Origin: JAHRVQ01 sp029941905
GTDB taxonomy: Bacteria; Pseudomonadota; Gammaproteobacteria; Pseudomonadales; Azotimanducaceae
Direction of reading: 5' to 3'
DNA length: 64,000 bases
NCBI GenBank assembly: GCA_029941905.1
Contig: JAPYTQ010000012.1
Location: 57,990 to 121,989 of the forward strand
Shown here one piece after another: positions 8,208 to 16,631 of this stretch. A program made the position numbers and the translations under genes. The notes beneath the pieces are model-generated. The model made no database searches, had not been told where the DNA came from, and saw only the letters and a program-made list of their open reading frames with translations. The stretch's first letter is position 1. Every line of letters begins with the position of its first letter.

Positions 8208-9169
8208 GGAATATCATCGACTGGTCTTTTTTGTGCCCTTGGGTGAGCCTTGTCATAAACTTCTGTCAGATGCTGGAAGTCCAGATGTGTATAGATCTGG
8301 GTAGTCGAGATATCTGTATGACCTAACAGTTCCTGTACAGCGCGGAGATCCTGGCTGGACTCCAGTAAATGGCTGGCAAATGAATGCCTAAGCATGTGTG
8401 GGTGTAACTTGCCTTGAATCCCCTGCATTGTCGCCCATTTACTCACGCGTCGCTGAACAGTACGGGGGTTAATCCGCTTACCCCTTTCGCTGATAAACAG
8501 TGCTAACGAATCATCAATGGTTTTGTTGTTTGTGGGTAAATCTTCCCTTATGGACAACCAGTTTTTAAGCGCCTGTAGTGCAGCTGAGCCTACCGGTACC
8601 AGACGCTCTTTACTTCCCTTTCCCAGAACACGTATGGTTCCGTCATGCCAGTCGACACTGTGCAGGTCGGTCCCAACGAGCTCGCTAAGCCTCAAGCCGG
8701 AAGAATAAAACAACTCCAGCATGGCGTGGTCCCGAAGGCTATGCCACTTTGTCTTTATCAGACCTGTTTTGCCGTGAATGGTCGAAGTGGTGTTCAACAG
8801 TTGAGAGACCTGGTCGGTGTCGAGTGTTTTGGGAAGTTTTTTTGAGGACTTGGGCGCTGTTATCTCCAGGGCCGGGTTTTTCCTGACGAGACCTTCAGCA
8901 ATCAGGTAGTGATAAAAAGTTCTGAGTGCAGATAGTCGTCTCTGCTGGCTTTTGCCGGATATGCCCTGGCGGTGGTTCTGGGCAACATAGTGACGAAGTT
9001 GATGGCTGGTAAATGCTGCCCAGCTCTGAATCTCCTGGGCTTGCAAATACTCCACGAGGTGAGCCAGGTCATGCCGGTAGCTTTTAATGGTGTTGGGGGA
9101 TAAGCCACGTTCATGAGTGAGGTGAGCCAGAAAAGTAGATACCGGTTCTGGCAATGGTTTGGAGTTCAT
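8204..9169 (-). CDS. xerC: Tyrosine recombinase XerC
   Basis: A 321-residue site-specific recombinase that, with XerD, resolves chromosome dimers at dif near the septum. The N-terminal SAM-like core-binding domain (about 8-95) precedes the catalytic domain. Catalytic residues are visible: R160 (SGLRLSE), K184 (GKGSKER), H258 and R261 (HMLRHSF), H284 (LGHTDI) and the nucleophile Y293 (TQIYTHL). It is neither truncated nor beside a phage, so it is the housekeeping XerC. It belongs to the dapF-yigA-xerC-yigB unit. Confidence 0.95.
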   Translation of the reverse strand: MNSKPLPEPVSTFLAHLTHERGLSPNTIKSYRHDLAHLVEYLQAQEIQSWAAFTSHQLRHYVAQNHRQGISGKSQQRRLSALRTFYHYLIAEGLVRKNPALEITAPKSSKKLPKTLDTDQVSQLLNTTSTIHGKTGLIKTKWHSLRDHAMLELFYSSGLRLSELVGTDLHSVDWHDGTIRVLGKGSKERLVPVGSAALQALKNWLSIREDLPTNNKTIDDSLALFISERGKRINPRTVQRRVSKWATMQGIQGKLHPHMLRHSFASHLLESSQDLRAVQELLGHTDISTTQIYTHLDFQHLTEVYDKAHPRAQKRPVDDIP

Positions 9170-9176
9170 CTGACAC

Positions 9177-9857
9177 CTAACTCAGGTCAACAAACCGCGG
9201 TAGTAATCGAGACAGGGTATCCGCAATGAAACCGACAAACAGAGTTCCCATGCCAGGTTGAAAGTACTGTGGATCACCGCTGCCAATGGCGAGTAAAGCC
9301 AATTGTTGCCTGTCCCGCTTTACGGGCATAACGGCAGCTGATTTTACCCGGGTGCTTTGATTGTGAAACAGGAATTCCTGCTCCGTGGGTCGCAGCACGC
9401 CAAGCGTGGGTTTTTTACTTTTCATCAATGTGCCCACATATTTCCGTGCTTCGTCTTCAGGCACAGCCGAGGTGAAATGATTCAGCTTGCGGGGGCTCTG
9501 TTCGAATGCAATAAGGCTGTAAGCGCTGCACTTGAAATCGTTTCGAAAGCTCTGTTCCAGGGCTGCAAAAAATTCTTCTGAATCTTTGGCGTCAACCAGT
9601 GAAAGTATTAATTTCTTACAGTTAGTGAAGATCGCGTCGTTGTCTTTAGCTGCCTGGATAAAACTATCCAGCTTTTTCTTGTCGTCACGATTGCGTTCCC
9701 GCAACAGAGCAACCTGTTTCTCCACCAGCGAAACCGCTCCGCCTTGCTGGTGCGGCAGATTCATTTGAAGAATCAGTTTATCTTGATTGGTAAAAAAATC
9801 CGGATGTTTGTCCAGATAGTCAGCAACCAGGTTCTCATCTAGTTCACTGGTTGTCAT
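9177..9857 (-). CDS. yigA: DUF484 family protein YigA
   Basis: A 226-residue cytoplasmic protein of unknown biochemical role with a GAF-like fold, always found between dapF and xerC. The N-terminus shows the family pattern VADYLDKHPDFF, then a helical coiled segment and a sensor-like domain ending in FIADTLSRLLPRF. The start is placed at 9857 (MTTSELDENLV) with AAAGAAG upstream; the frame is open further to a TTG at 9962, but that basic, Lys/Arg-rich stretch lacks a family match. Confidence 0.85.
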   Translation of the reverse strand: MTTSELDENLVADYLDKHPDFFTNQDKLILQMNLPHQQGGAVSLVEKQVALLRERNRDDKKKLDSFIQAAKDNDAIFTNCKKLILSLVDAKDSEEFFAALEQSFRNDFKCSAYSLIAFEQSPRKLNHFTSAVPEDEARKYVGTLMKSKKPTLGVLRPTEQEFLFHNQSTRVKSAAVMPVKRDRQQLALLAIGSGDPQYFQPGMGTLFVGFIADTLSRLLPRFVDLS

Positions 9858-9966
9858 TTTTGCTTCTTTGTTCATGTTTGTCTTGGTGCCAGGTTTGTTT
9901 TGCTTTTTTGTCTTTCGCGAGCGAGCTCTGGTCCGATACTCTTGTACAATAGTTCTGGTCAAATAG

Positions 9967-10815
9967 TTATATGTGTAAACGCCCCTCGTAGACCCGGCTC
10001 GCAGGTCCCGTCATCTTAACGTTTGCGTCATCTCCTTGCCATTCGATTCTAAGATTTCCCCCCGGAAGAGAAACGTCGACTGATTCGTCCAATAATCCCT
10101 GCAACCGGCCGGCGACTACGGCAGCACAGGCACCGCTGCCGCAAGCCTGGGTTTCACCGACACCGCGCTCAAATACTCGCAGGCTAATACTCCCACGGGA
10201 CTGGATTTGCATAAATCCAACGTTAACCCGTTCCGGAAACCGATCATGTTTTTCGATGATAGTTCCGAGTTGCACGACGGGCGCGGTCTCTACATCGTCT
10301 ACAACGATGACAGCATGGGGATTACCCATATTGACGGTCGTAACATCAACATGACTGATGGTACTGCAGAGGGGCAGGTTAACCTCCAGCGGATAAAGTA
10401 TCTGGGCGCGATCCGTGATGAAGGGAATTCCCTCTGGTTGTAAAACAGGTGGACCCATATCAACGGTGATGTTGCCGTCCTTCTCCAACTTGCAGCTGAT
10501 AATGCCAGTATTGGTCTGGAGTTTTATGCAGGTTTTGGTCGTCAGACCCCGGTCCCGGACAAATCGTAGAAAGCACCGGGCACCGTTACCGCATTGCTCG
10601 GCTTCGGTGCCGTCTGCATTGTAAATCCGGTACTTGAAATCGACTTCAGGATCGTCCGGCGGTTCGACGGTTAGTAACTGATCAAAACCAACGCCCAGGC
10701 GCCGGTCTCCAAGCAATTTTATTTGCTCACGGTGAATAGTGACGCTTTGGCTAATCAGATCCAGGAACACGAAGTCATTGCCTAACCCGTGCATCTTGGT
10801 AAATCGAAGCAACAT
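9967..10815 (-). CDS. dapF: Diaminopimelate epimerase
   Basis: A 282-residue PLP-independent racemase that interconverts LL- and meso-diaminopimelate for lysine and peptidoglycan. The two catalytic cysteines are in QCGNGARCF and QACGSGAC. The N-terminus MLLRFTKMHGLGNDF is canonical. It lies downstream of lysA and upstream of yigA on the same strand, the standard gammaproteobacterial order. Confidence 0.97.
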   Translation of the reverse strand: MLLRFTKMHGLGNDFVFLDLISQSVTIHREQIKLLGDRRLGVGFDQLLTVEPPDDPEVDFKYRIYNADGTEAEQCGNGARCFLRFVRDRGLTTKTCIKLQTNTGIISCKLEKDGNITVDMGPPVLQPEGIPFITDRAQILYPLEVNLPLCSTISHVDVTTVNMGNPHAVIVVDDVETAPVVQLGTIIEKHDRFPERVNVGFMQIQSRGSISLRVFERGVGETQACGSGACAAVVAGRLQGLLDESVDVSLPGGNLRIEWQGDDANVKMTGPASRVYEGRLHI

Positions 10816-10941
10816 TGTATTGATCCCGTCTTGCGTAAAGAGCTACCTATACGGTAACTGTACCTATGCAGGACACCACACTAGATTACCCCGGCGATAA
10901 CTTAATGCAACTAATGACGTGGCCATGCTCTTAAAATGCCG

Positions 10942-10960
10942 TGCTACTGAAAGAGTAGCA
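10942..10960 (-). terminator. Stem-loop after lysA
   Basis: TGCTACT, a five-base loop and AGTAGCA form a perfect seven-pair stem just past the lysA stop. No strong T tract follows on the minus strand, so it may only attenuate or protect the transcript before dapF. Confidence 0.4.
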
Positions 10961-10973
10961 AACTATCGCCAAC

Positions 10974-12221
10974 TCAGCATTTGTATATTCGTTCGAGTCT
11001 GAGCTGGTCTTCAATAGTCTCTCTTTCTCGAACTGACTGACTGTTGCTTTGGCTAACGATAACCTCGGCGGCACGGTTACGGCTGTTGTAGTTGGAACTC
11101 ATCACAAAGCCATAAGCACCAGCAGAATGGATCGCGACCAGATCTCCCTCATCCAGGGCGAGACGCCTGTTGCGGGCAATAAAATCCCCGGTTTCACAAA
11201 TCGGCCCGACGAGCTCATAGGATTTCGGGCTTGGGTTCGCCGTTTTTACCACCGACACTTGCTGCCAGGACTGATACAGAGCAGGTCTGATCAGGTCATT
11301 CATGGCCGCATCGATCACGGCAAAATGCCTGCCTTCATTTTCCTTCAGATTAATGACCCTCGACAGCAGAATACCGGCGTTTGCGACGATGTAACGACCG
11401 GGTTCAAACATCAATGATTGCTTGCGATGCCCTAGTGTCTGGAGGATTGCCGCTGCATATTCCTCCACTTCAATGGGAGTTTCATCCTGATATCTAACGC
11501 CGATACCGCCCCCCAGATCGATATGTTCCAGCACAATACCCTCGGCTTCAAGATCGTCAACAATCTCAACCAGGCGACGCATCGCCTCGATAAAAGGCTC
11601 AAGTTCCGTTATCTGGGAGCCAATATGGCAGTCGATGCCAACGACTTTGATATGCGGAAGTGCCTCTGCCTCACGGTACATTTGTCGCGCGACGGATGAC
11701 GAAACGCCAAATTTGTTCTGCTTCAGTCCAGTGGCAATATAAGGGTGGGTTTTTGCATCGACGTCCGGATTAACACGGATTGAGATGGGTGCAACACAAC
11801 CAAGCTCTGTTGCAATTGTGTCAATCTGCCTTAGTTCAGCAATGGATTCTATGTTAAAACACGCGATTCCCGCTTCAATTGCTAACCGAACTTCCCAGCC
11901 CTGCTTCCCTACGCCGGAAAAGACGACACTATCAGCACTGGCTCCCGCCCTTAACACACGTTCAAGTTCACCTCCGGAGACAATATCAAACCCGGAACCC
12001 AGAGACTTCAGCAAGCTCAGTACGCCGAGGTTTGAGTTGGCCTTGACGGAGTAGCAGGTACGATGCGGGTGGGATGCAAAAGCCTTGTCGAAGCGTCGGT
12101 AGGCGTCTTCAATGGCTGCCCTTGAATAGACGAACGTGGGCGTTCCGTATTCGGATGCGATCCGGGTAAGGGGCACGTCTTCCACCCACAACTCGGCGTT
12201 TTGGACTGCAAAATAATTCAT
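10974..12221 (-). CDS. lysA: Diaminopimelate decarboxylase
   Basis: A 415-residue PLP enzyme (fold III) that decarboxylates meso-diaminopimelate to lysine. The PLP lysine is in CYSVKANSN. Phosphate-binding and substrate motifs HIGSQI, GGGIGVRY, EPGRYIVA and CETGDF are present. The start is set at 12221 (MNYFAVQNAELW), ten bases after the lptM stop; the longer frame upstream is lptM read in another frame. lptM-lysA-dapF form one unit. Confidence 0.96.
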   Translation of the reverse strand: MNYFAVQNAELWVEDVPLTRIASEYGTPTFVYSRAAIEDAYRRFDKAFASHPHRTCYSVKANSNLGVLSLLKSLGSGFDIVSGGELERVLRAGASADSVVFSGVGKQGWEVRLAIEAGIACFNIESIAELRQIDTIATELGCVAPISIRVNPDVDAKTHPYIATGLKQNKFGVSSSVARQMYREAEALPHIKVVGIDCHIGSQITELEPFIEAMRRLVEIVDDLEAEGIVLEHIDLGGGIGVRYQDETPIEVEEYAAAILQTLGHRKQSLMFEPGRYIVANAGILLSRVINLKENEGRHFAVIDAAMNDLIRPALYQSWQQVSVVKTANPSPKSYELVGPICETGDFIARNRRLALDEGDLVAIHSAGAYGFVMSSNYNSRNRAAEVIVSQSNSQSVRERETIEDQLRLERIYKC

Positions 12222-12231
12222 TGGCGATGAT

Positions 12232-12369
12232 CTACAGCTGATCAGATTCAGCGTGCCCTGACTCTGGCGGCGCCTGAGGTGGCTCTTCTGCTGGCAGGTA
12301 TAGAGGCCCCTTCTGCCCACAGCCGGTCAGCAGCAACAACAGTAGTATTGTAATGGGAAGTAACCGCAT
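12232..12369 (-). CDS. lptM: LptM (YifL) small lipoprotein
   Basis: A 45-residue lipoprotein precursor. The sequence starts MRLLPITILLLLLL, has the lipobox TGC, and continues GCGQKGPLYLP, the signature of LptM/YifL. A Pro/Glu-rich tail ends in QL. In E. coli LptM helps the LptDE translocon mature at the outer membrane. It sits directly before lysA (ten-base gap), the position of lptM/yifL before the lysine genes in many relatives. Being so short it is easily missed. Confidence 0.93.
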   Translation of the reverse strand: MRLLPITILLLLLLTGCGQKGPLYLPAEEPPQAPPESGHAESDQL

Positions 12370-12399
12370 TTTTTTGACGCCATTTTAAACGCCGCCAAG

Positions 12400-12405
12400 T
12401 ATACT
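12400..12405. promoter_or_regulatory. Shared TATACT -10 box between lptM and cyaY
   Basis: AGTATACT is self-complementary, so TATACT could act as a -10 box on either strand. It lies 31 bases before the lptM start (minus) and 57 before cyaY (plus). The -35 matches are weak on both sides, so this is tentative. Confidence 0.35.
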
Positions 12406-12461
12406 CCTTGTGCATTTGGCGTGAAACCCTGGTCCTGCCGGGCAGGAAACGGGAGTGGGCA

Positions 12462-12785
12462 ATGGATGATATGGAATTTAACGATCGGGTCGATGAAATT
12501 ATCGAGCTGGTTGAAGATGAACTCGATGAATTGGATGCGGACCTTGATATTGAATCGTCTGCTGGTCTTCTCACCGTAAATTTTCCGGATGGCTCAGCGT
12601 TTATCCTGAGTCGCCAGATCGCGAGCCATGAAATCTGGATCGCCGCCCGCTCTGGTGGTTTCCACTTACGCTATGCCGATTCCCGGTGGTTTTGCCAGAC
12701 AACGTCAGAAGCACTGCCTGAAATGTTAGGCAGGGTGTTTACCGAGCAGTTGCACCAACCGGTAACGCTGCTGTCCCAAGCCTGA
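12462..12785 (+). CDS. cyaY: Frataxin homologue CyaY
   Basis: A 107-residue iron-binding frataxin that modulates iron-sulfur cluster assembly on IscS. The N-terminal helix is rich in acidic residues (DEIIELVEDELDELDADLDIE), the proposed iron-binding ridge. The sheet strands LTVNFPDGSAFILSRQ and HEIWIAARSGGFHLRY are characteristic. The start MDDMEF has GGGAG upstream. It is divergent from lptM as in E. coli. Confidence 0.95.
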   Translation: MDDMEFNDRVDEIIELVEDELDELDADLDIESSAGLLTVNFPDGSAFILSRQIASHEIWIAARSGGFHLRYADSRWFCQTTSEALPEMLGRVFTEQLHQPVTLLSQA

Positions 12786-12800
12786 CTTTTCTCCATTTAT

Positions 12801-12843
12801 CCCTTCCTTGCGCGGAGGAAATATCTACTTAATCAGAGGCTCT
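12801..12843. repeat. Dispersed palindromic repeat end (family 1, copy A)
   Basis: CCCTTCCTTG, then GGAAATATCTACTTAATC and AGAGGCTCT. It shares its left part with the copy at 55221 and its right part with the copy at 23781. It fills the gap between the convergent cyaY and argH and abuts the argH stop codon. Confidence 0.65.
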
Positions 12844-14250
12844 TTAATTACCAGCATCACGTTTGCGTAACTTTTCTCTTGCCCTGGCAATCGCCTGTCT
12901 GACCTGGTTTGGACTCGTGCCACCGTAGTGGTCACGGGCATTGATGGACCCTTCGAGGGTAAGCACGTCGAAAACGTCAGCCTCGATCAGTACCGAAGCC
13001 TGTTGCAAAGTCGTGAGCTCGAGTTCGGAAAGGTCGATTTTTTTTTCAATCGCGACAGCAACAAGTTTACCCACGACATCATGTGCGTCCCGAAATGGCA
13101 GTCCTTTCTTAACCAGATAATCCGCGAGATCCGTCGCTGTTGCATAACCTTTCATGGTCGCATTGCGCATATTTACCGGTCGCGTGATGATCGCGGGAAC
13201 CATGTCAGCAAAGGCCGTGAGGGAATCCTTGACGGTTTTAACCACATCGAACAATGGCTCCTTGTCTTCCTGGTTATCTTTGTTGTAAGCCAGGGGTTGT
13301 GATTTCATCAAGGTCAATAGTGTTGTCAGGGCGCCAAAAACCCGGGCCGACTTACCCCTGACCAGTTCCGGCACATCGGGGTTTTTCTTCTGCGGCATAA
13401 TGGATGAGCCAGTGCAAAAACGATCCGGAAGTTCGATAAACTCGAATTGAGATGAAGACCACAGGATCATTTCTTCGGACCAGCGAGAAAGGTGCATCAT
13501 CAGTGTGCTGGCGAATGCTGAAAATTCGATGGCGAAATCCCGGTCACTGACAGCATCCAGCGAATTCTCGCTGATAGCCTCGAAACCGAGAAGTTGAGCG
13601 GTGATCTCTCTTTTGATTGGGAACGTTGTTCCCGCCAGCGCAGCTGCACCGAGAGGCATGACGTTGGTTCTTTTGCGACAATCAGATAATCGACCAACAT
13701 CCCGCTCCAGCATCTCGTTCCAGGCCATCATATGGTGGCCAAACGTAATGGGCTGAGCGACCTGCAAGTGCGTCATGCCAGGCAGAATAGTCTCAGCCTC
13801 ACGTTCCGCAAGATCGATCAGGCCAATTTGCAGTCGGGTTATCAACTGTTCGATGTCGTCTATCTTGTCGCGAAGGTAGAGACGAATGTCTGTTGCCACC
13901 TGATCGTTTCTTGATCTGCCGGTATGCAGCGTTTTACCCACCTCACCAATTTTGTCTGTCAGTGCTTTTTCGATGTTCATATGTACATCTTCAAGACCCA
14001 CAGACCAGGTAAAGGATCCGCTGAGAATATCCGCGCGAATCTCTTCCAACCCTGATTTGATCAACTCAAGTTCGTTGCTGGTCAGGACCTTGGCCTGTAC
14101 GAGCATGGTCGCGTGGGCAACAGAACCGGTAATATCGTAAATGGCGAGAACCCGGTCGAAACCGACGGATGCCGTAAACTCCTCGACGAACGCATCTGTT
14201 GCTTCGTTGAATCTGCCGTCCCAGAGCTTTTTATCGTTCTCAGTTGACAT
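12844..14250 (-). CDS. argH: Argininosuccinate lyase
   Basis: A 468-residue homotetrameric lyase, last step of arginine synthesis, splitting argininosuccinate into arginine and fumarate. The signature GSSIMPQKKNPD with the catalytic serine is intact, as is HTGRSRNDQVATD. Length is normal for the family. The stop codon lies at the edge of repeat copy A. It is divergent from algZ, the order seen in Pseudomonas. Confidence 0.97.
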   Translation of the reverse strand: MSTENDKKLWDGRFNEATDAFVEEFTASVGFDRVLAIYDITGSVAHATMLVQAKVLTSNELELIKSGLEEIRADILSGSFTWSVGLEDVHMNIEKALTDKIGEVGKTLHTGRSRNDQVATDIRLYLRDKIDDIEQLITRLQIGLIDLAEREAETILPGMTHLQVAQPITFGHHMMAWNEMLERDVGRLSDCRKRTNVMPLGAAALAGTTFPIKREITAQLLGFEAISENSLDAVSDRDFAIEFSAFASTLMMHLSRWSEEMILWSSSQFEFIELPDRFCTGSSIMPQKKNPDVPELVRGKSARVFGALTTLLTLMKSQPLAYNKDNQEDKEPLFDVVKTVKDSLTAFADMVPAIITRPVNMRNATMKGYATATDLADYLVKKGLPFRDAHDVVGKLVAVAIEKKIDLSELELTTLQQASVLIEADVFDVLTLEGSINARDHYGGTSPNQVRQAIARAREKLRKRDAGN

Positions 14251-14357
14251 TTTACCTGGCTATCCCAGCTATTCAGTCCTGCCACAGTTCGGGTTAACGC
14301 GCCGTGACTATCTAATTAGTTCAAGTTGGAGCGGATTGTAGCAGCATCGGGCTATAC

Positions 14358-14506
14358 TAATACTCCGTCTATACTAAATTGATGGGCCAGTAGGGAGCTT
14401 ACCAGATGATCCAAGCCGGAGTTGCAAACCCTGTGTTCGGCTTGCGCCCCATCTTGAATCATCTGCTAAGCTCTGATCCGTCAATTTAGTGTAGACGGAG
14501 TACTAG
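14358..14506. repeat. 149-bp MITE-like imperfect palindrome
   Basis: The ends TACTCCGTCTATACTAAAT and the complement of ATTTAGTGTAGACGGAGTA differ at one position. Pairing continues inward: AGCTTACCAGATGAT pairs with the complement of ATCATCTGCTAAGCT. AAGCCG/CGGCTT closes the centre. The whole element could fold into one long hairpin. It carries no open frame and sits in the argH-algZ promoter region, so it is either a non-autonomous insertion element or a remnant of one. Confidence 0.8.
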
Positions 14507-14555
14507 GTCCCTCTGCCCGCTAATCAAAATGGGCGTAGGATGAATTGGAGAATCA

Positions 14556-15605
14556 GTGGCGCAACAACAAGACGAAAGAGAAGTAGATTTTTTCCTGCCT
14601 GATCTCTGTCAGGCTCAGAGTATTATTTTCCTGGTGCTGGTTACTGAGTTGCTGGTGCTGGTGCTGGTTCTGGCCAATTCCAGCCTGGTGGACTTCGACT
14701 GGGTGGAGTTGGGTTTAACTTCACTGTTTGTGCAGTGGATCGTACTCCTGTCTGCCGGAATCCTGTGCAATTTACGACCGATACTGATGAACATGACGGT
14801 CGCTGCCGCAACCGCGACCGGTTATGTGCTGATTCTATCCTTGACCCTGATTTTCAGCATACTTGCAGTATGGTTGACGGAGAGTGAATTTGCCGAGTGG
14901 CGTATAGAAGAAATAGGCATGATCAGCCGGAACCTGATTGTTGCGGCGGTGATGACAGGTATCGCTTTTCGATACTTTTTCTTAACTCACCAGCTGCGCA
15001 GGCAGGAGCAGGCCGAGCTGAATTCGCGTATCCAGGCTTTGCAATCCCGTATCCGGCCTCATTTCCTGTTCAATTCAATGAACATTATTGCCAGTCTGAT
15101 CAGCATTGACCCGAAAACTGCAGAAGAGGTGGTAGAAGACCTGTCTGTTTTGTTCCGGGCGTCACTTAACGATTCGAGTAATAAACCGGTCACATTGAGC
15201 GAAGAACTGGAGTTATGCGAGAAGTATGTCCATATCGAGAGCCTTCGGCTGGATGACAGGCTCCAGGTCGAATGGAAAATTGCGGTTGATCCCGAGAAGG
15301 TGCGGATTCCGATGCTGACACTCCAGCCCCTGTTGGAAAATGCCATTTATCATGGCATACAGCCCAGGTTGGAAGGTGGTGTGGTTACGGTGACGATTAT
15401 CGAGCACGATGACAATCTTCTAATTACGATTACGAACCCGCTACCAGTAGGGGACATCTCCCATGAGCGGGGTAATCGGATGGCGCTGGACAATATTCGT
15501 AGCAGGCTGGACGCCATATATGGGGAAGAGTCGAGCCTGACTAATGAATCAGGTGAAACGGAATTTAAAACAAAAATAAGCTACCCTTTATCGGAATCAG
15601 GCTAA
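14556..15605 (+). CDS. algZ: LytS/YehU-type sensor histidine kinase AlgZ (FimS)
   Basis: A 349-residue membrane sensor kinase. Four hydrophobic segments (about 21-41, 56-72, 83-107, 122-142) are followed by a short coiled linker. The His_kinase domain has the phosphoacceptor H169 in RIRPHFLFNSMNI, an N box LQPLLENAIYHGI and a degenerate ATP lid. The start is GTG 14556 after TTGGAG. In Pseudomonas the partner AlgR lies directly downstream, as here, and the pair controls alginate, twitching and virulence; targets in this organism are unknown. Confidence 0.9.
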   Translation: MAQQQDEREVDFFLPDLCQAQSIIFLVLVTELLVLVLVLANSSLVDFDWVELGLTSLFVQWIVLLSAGILCNLRPILMNMTVAAATATGYVLILSLTLIFSILAVWLTESEFAEWRIEEIGMISRNLIVAAVMTGIAFRYFFLTHQLRRQEQAELNSRIQALQSRIRPHFLFNSMNIIASLISIDPKTAEEVVEDLSVLFRASLNDSSNKPVTLSEELELCEKYVHIESLRLDDRLQVEWKIAVDPEKVRIPMLTLQPLLENAIYHGIQPRLEGGVVTVTIIEHDDNLLITITNPLPVGDISHERGNRMALDNIRSRLDAIYGEESSLTNESGETEFKTKISYPLSESG

Positions 15606-15769
15606 CTTTTGTCCGGGAACAGGCAGATTCAGTTTTCGGACGAATGGGCGATTGAGTGTCATGAGTGTGAACTGCGTCACAAAACAGACCTGGTCGAGCA
15701 TTTCTGTTCAATAATGTGCAGTGGGTCGCAGTTTTATTGAATAAAAAGGGTAAATTGCTGTTTCATAGC

Positions 15770-15783
15770 GGTCGATTTCGACC
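15770..15783 (+). other. Small stem-loop upstream of algR
   Basis: GGTCG, ATTT, CGACC forms a five-pair hairpin 38 bases before the algR start. It lies in a 216-base gap between algZ and algR, which suggests algR can be expressed separately. Function not established. Confidence 0.3.
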
Positions 15784-15821
15784 AGTGAGTTGTAAAATTT
15801 ATTAGCGAGGTTTTCTCATAC

Positions 15822-16559
15822 ATGAAAGTGCTGGTAGTTGACGACGAAAAATTAGCGCGGGAACGATTAGTGCGCATGATTGGTACTTTAGATGCCTACG
15901 ACGTAATTGGTGAAGCAGCGTCCGGTGATGAAGCCATACGCAAGACCATTGAAGTTGAGCCGGATATTGTGTTGCTGGACATTCGAATGCCGGGAACTGA
16001 TGGAATCGAGGCGGGTCATCAACTTGCTGATTTACCATCCCCACCAGCAGTGGTTTACTGCACCGCTTTTGGTGAGCACGCCGTCGAAGCATTTGATGTC
16101 AATGCTGCCGGTTACCTGTTGAAGCCTGTTCGCAGAGAGACCCTGGTCGCTACCCTGGGCAAGATAGGTCGCGTAAACAAGGTTCAGGCGCTGTCCGTCA
16201 CCGGCGAAGAGATGCCAAAACAGAAAGCCCGAACACATATCAGCGCCAAGACCCGGCGTGGAATTGAGCTTATTGCGCTGACGGAAGTGCGCTTTTTCCA
16301 GGCGGATCACAAATACGTCACCGTTCGCCATGAAGGCGGTGAGGTTTTGATTGACGATACGCTGCGTGACCTTGAAGACGAATTTGGTGATCGACTCGTC
16401 AGAATCCATCGAAACGCACTGGTGATGACGGATCACCTCGAAGGATTGGAGCGAGACACCCGCGGTCATTATCGCGTCAGGATGAAGGGTGTTGAAGATC
16501 GACTGGACGTCAGTCGAAGGCACGTTTCAGGGTTGAGACGTCTGGTGCAATCCCTGTAA
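15822..16559 (+). CDS. algR: LytTR-family response regulator AlgR
   Basis: A 245-residue regulator. The receiver domain has the acidic pair D7/D8, the phosphorylation site D53 (LLDIRMPG) and a conserved lysine in LLKPVRRE. The C-terminal LytTR DNA-binding domain spans about 140-240 (ISAKTRRGIELI, VRIHRNALV). The partner kinase AlgZ is encoded upstream. The start at 15822 gives the standard MKVLVVDDE N-terminus. Confidence 0.93.
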   Translation: MKVLVVDDEKLARERLVRMIGTLDAYDVIGEAASGDEAIRKTIEVEPDIVLLDIRMPGTDGIEAGHQLADLPSPPAVVYCTAFGEHAVEAFDVNAAGYLLKPVRRETLVATLGKIGRVNKVQALSVTGEEMPKQKARTHISAKTRRGIELIALTEVRFFQADHKYVTVRHEGGEVLIDDTLRDLEDEFGDRLVRIHRNALVMTDHLEGLERDTRGHYRVRMKGVEDRLDVSRRHVSGLRRLVQSL

Positions 16560-16590
16560 AACTAACGGTTTAATTTACATGAAAGACCAT

Positions 16591-16617
16591 AAAGGTGGCT
16601 ATAATGCCGCCTTTTTT
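16591..16617 (+). terminator. Terminator after algR with TATAAT in its loop
   Basis: AAAGGTGGC and GCCGCCTTT form a nine-base-pair stem (one G-U) followed by further T residues: a Rho-independent terminator. The six-base loop is exactly TATAAT, so the DNA may also act as a -10 box for hemC, 32 bases downstream; TTTACA upstream is a poorly spaced -35. Confidence 0.75.
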
Positions 16618-16631
16618 GTGTGTAATGCATT

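Noticed and set aside
8204..9169. Tyrosine recombinase as an integrase of a mobile element
   Set aside because: It sits in the conserved dapF-yigA-xerC-yigB unit and has XerC length and motifs; no attachment sites or cargo are nearby.
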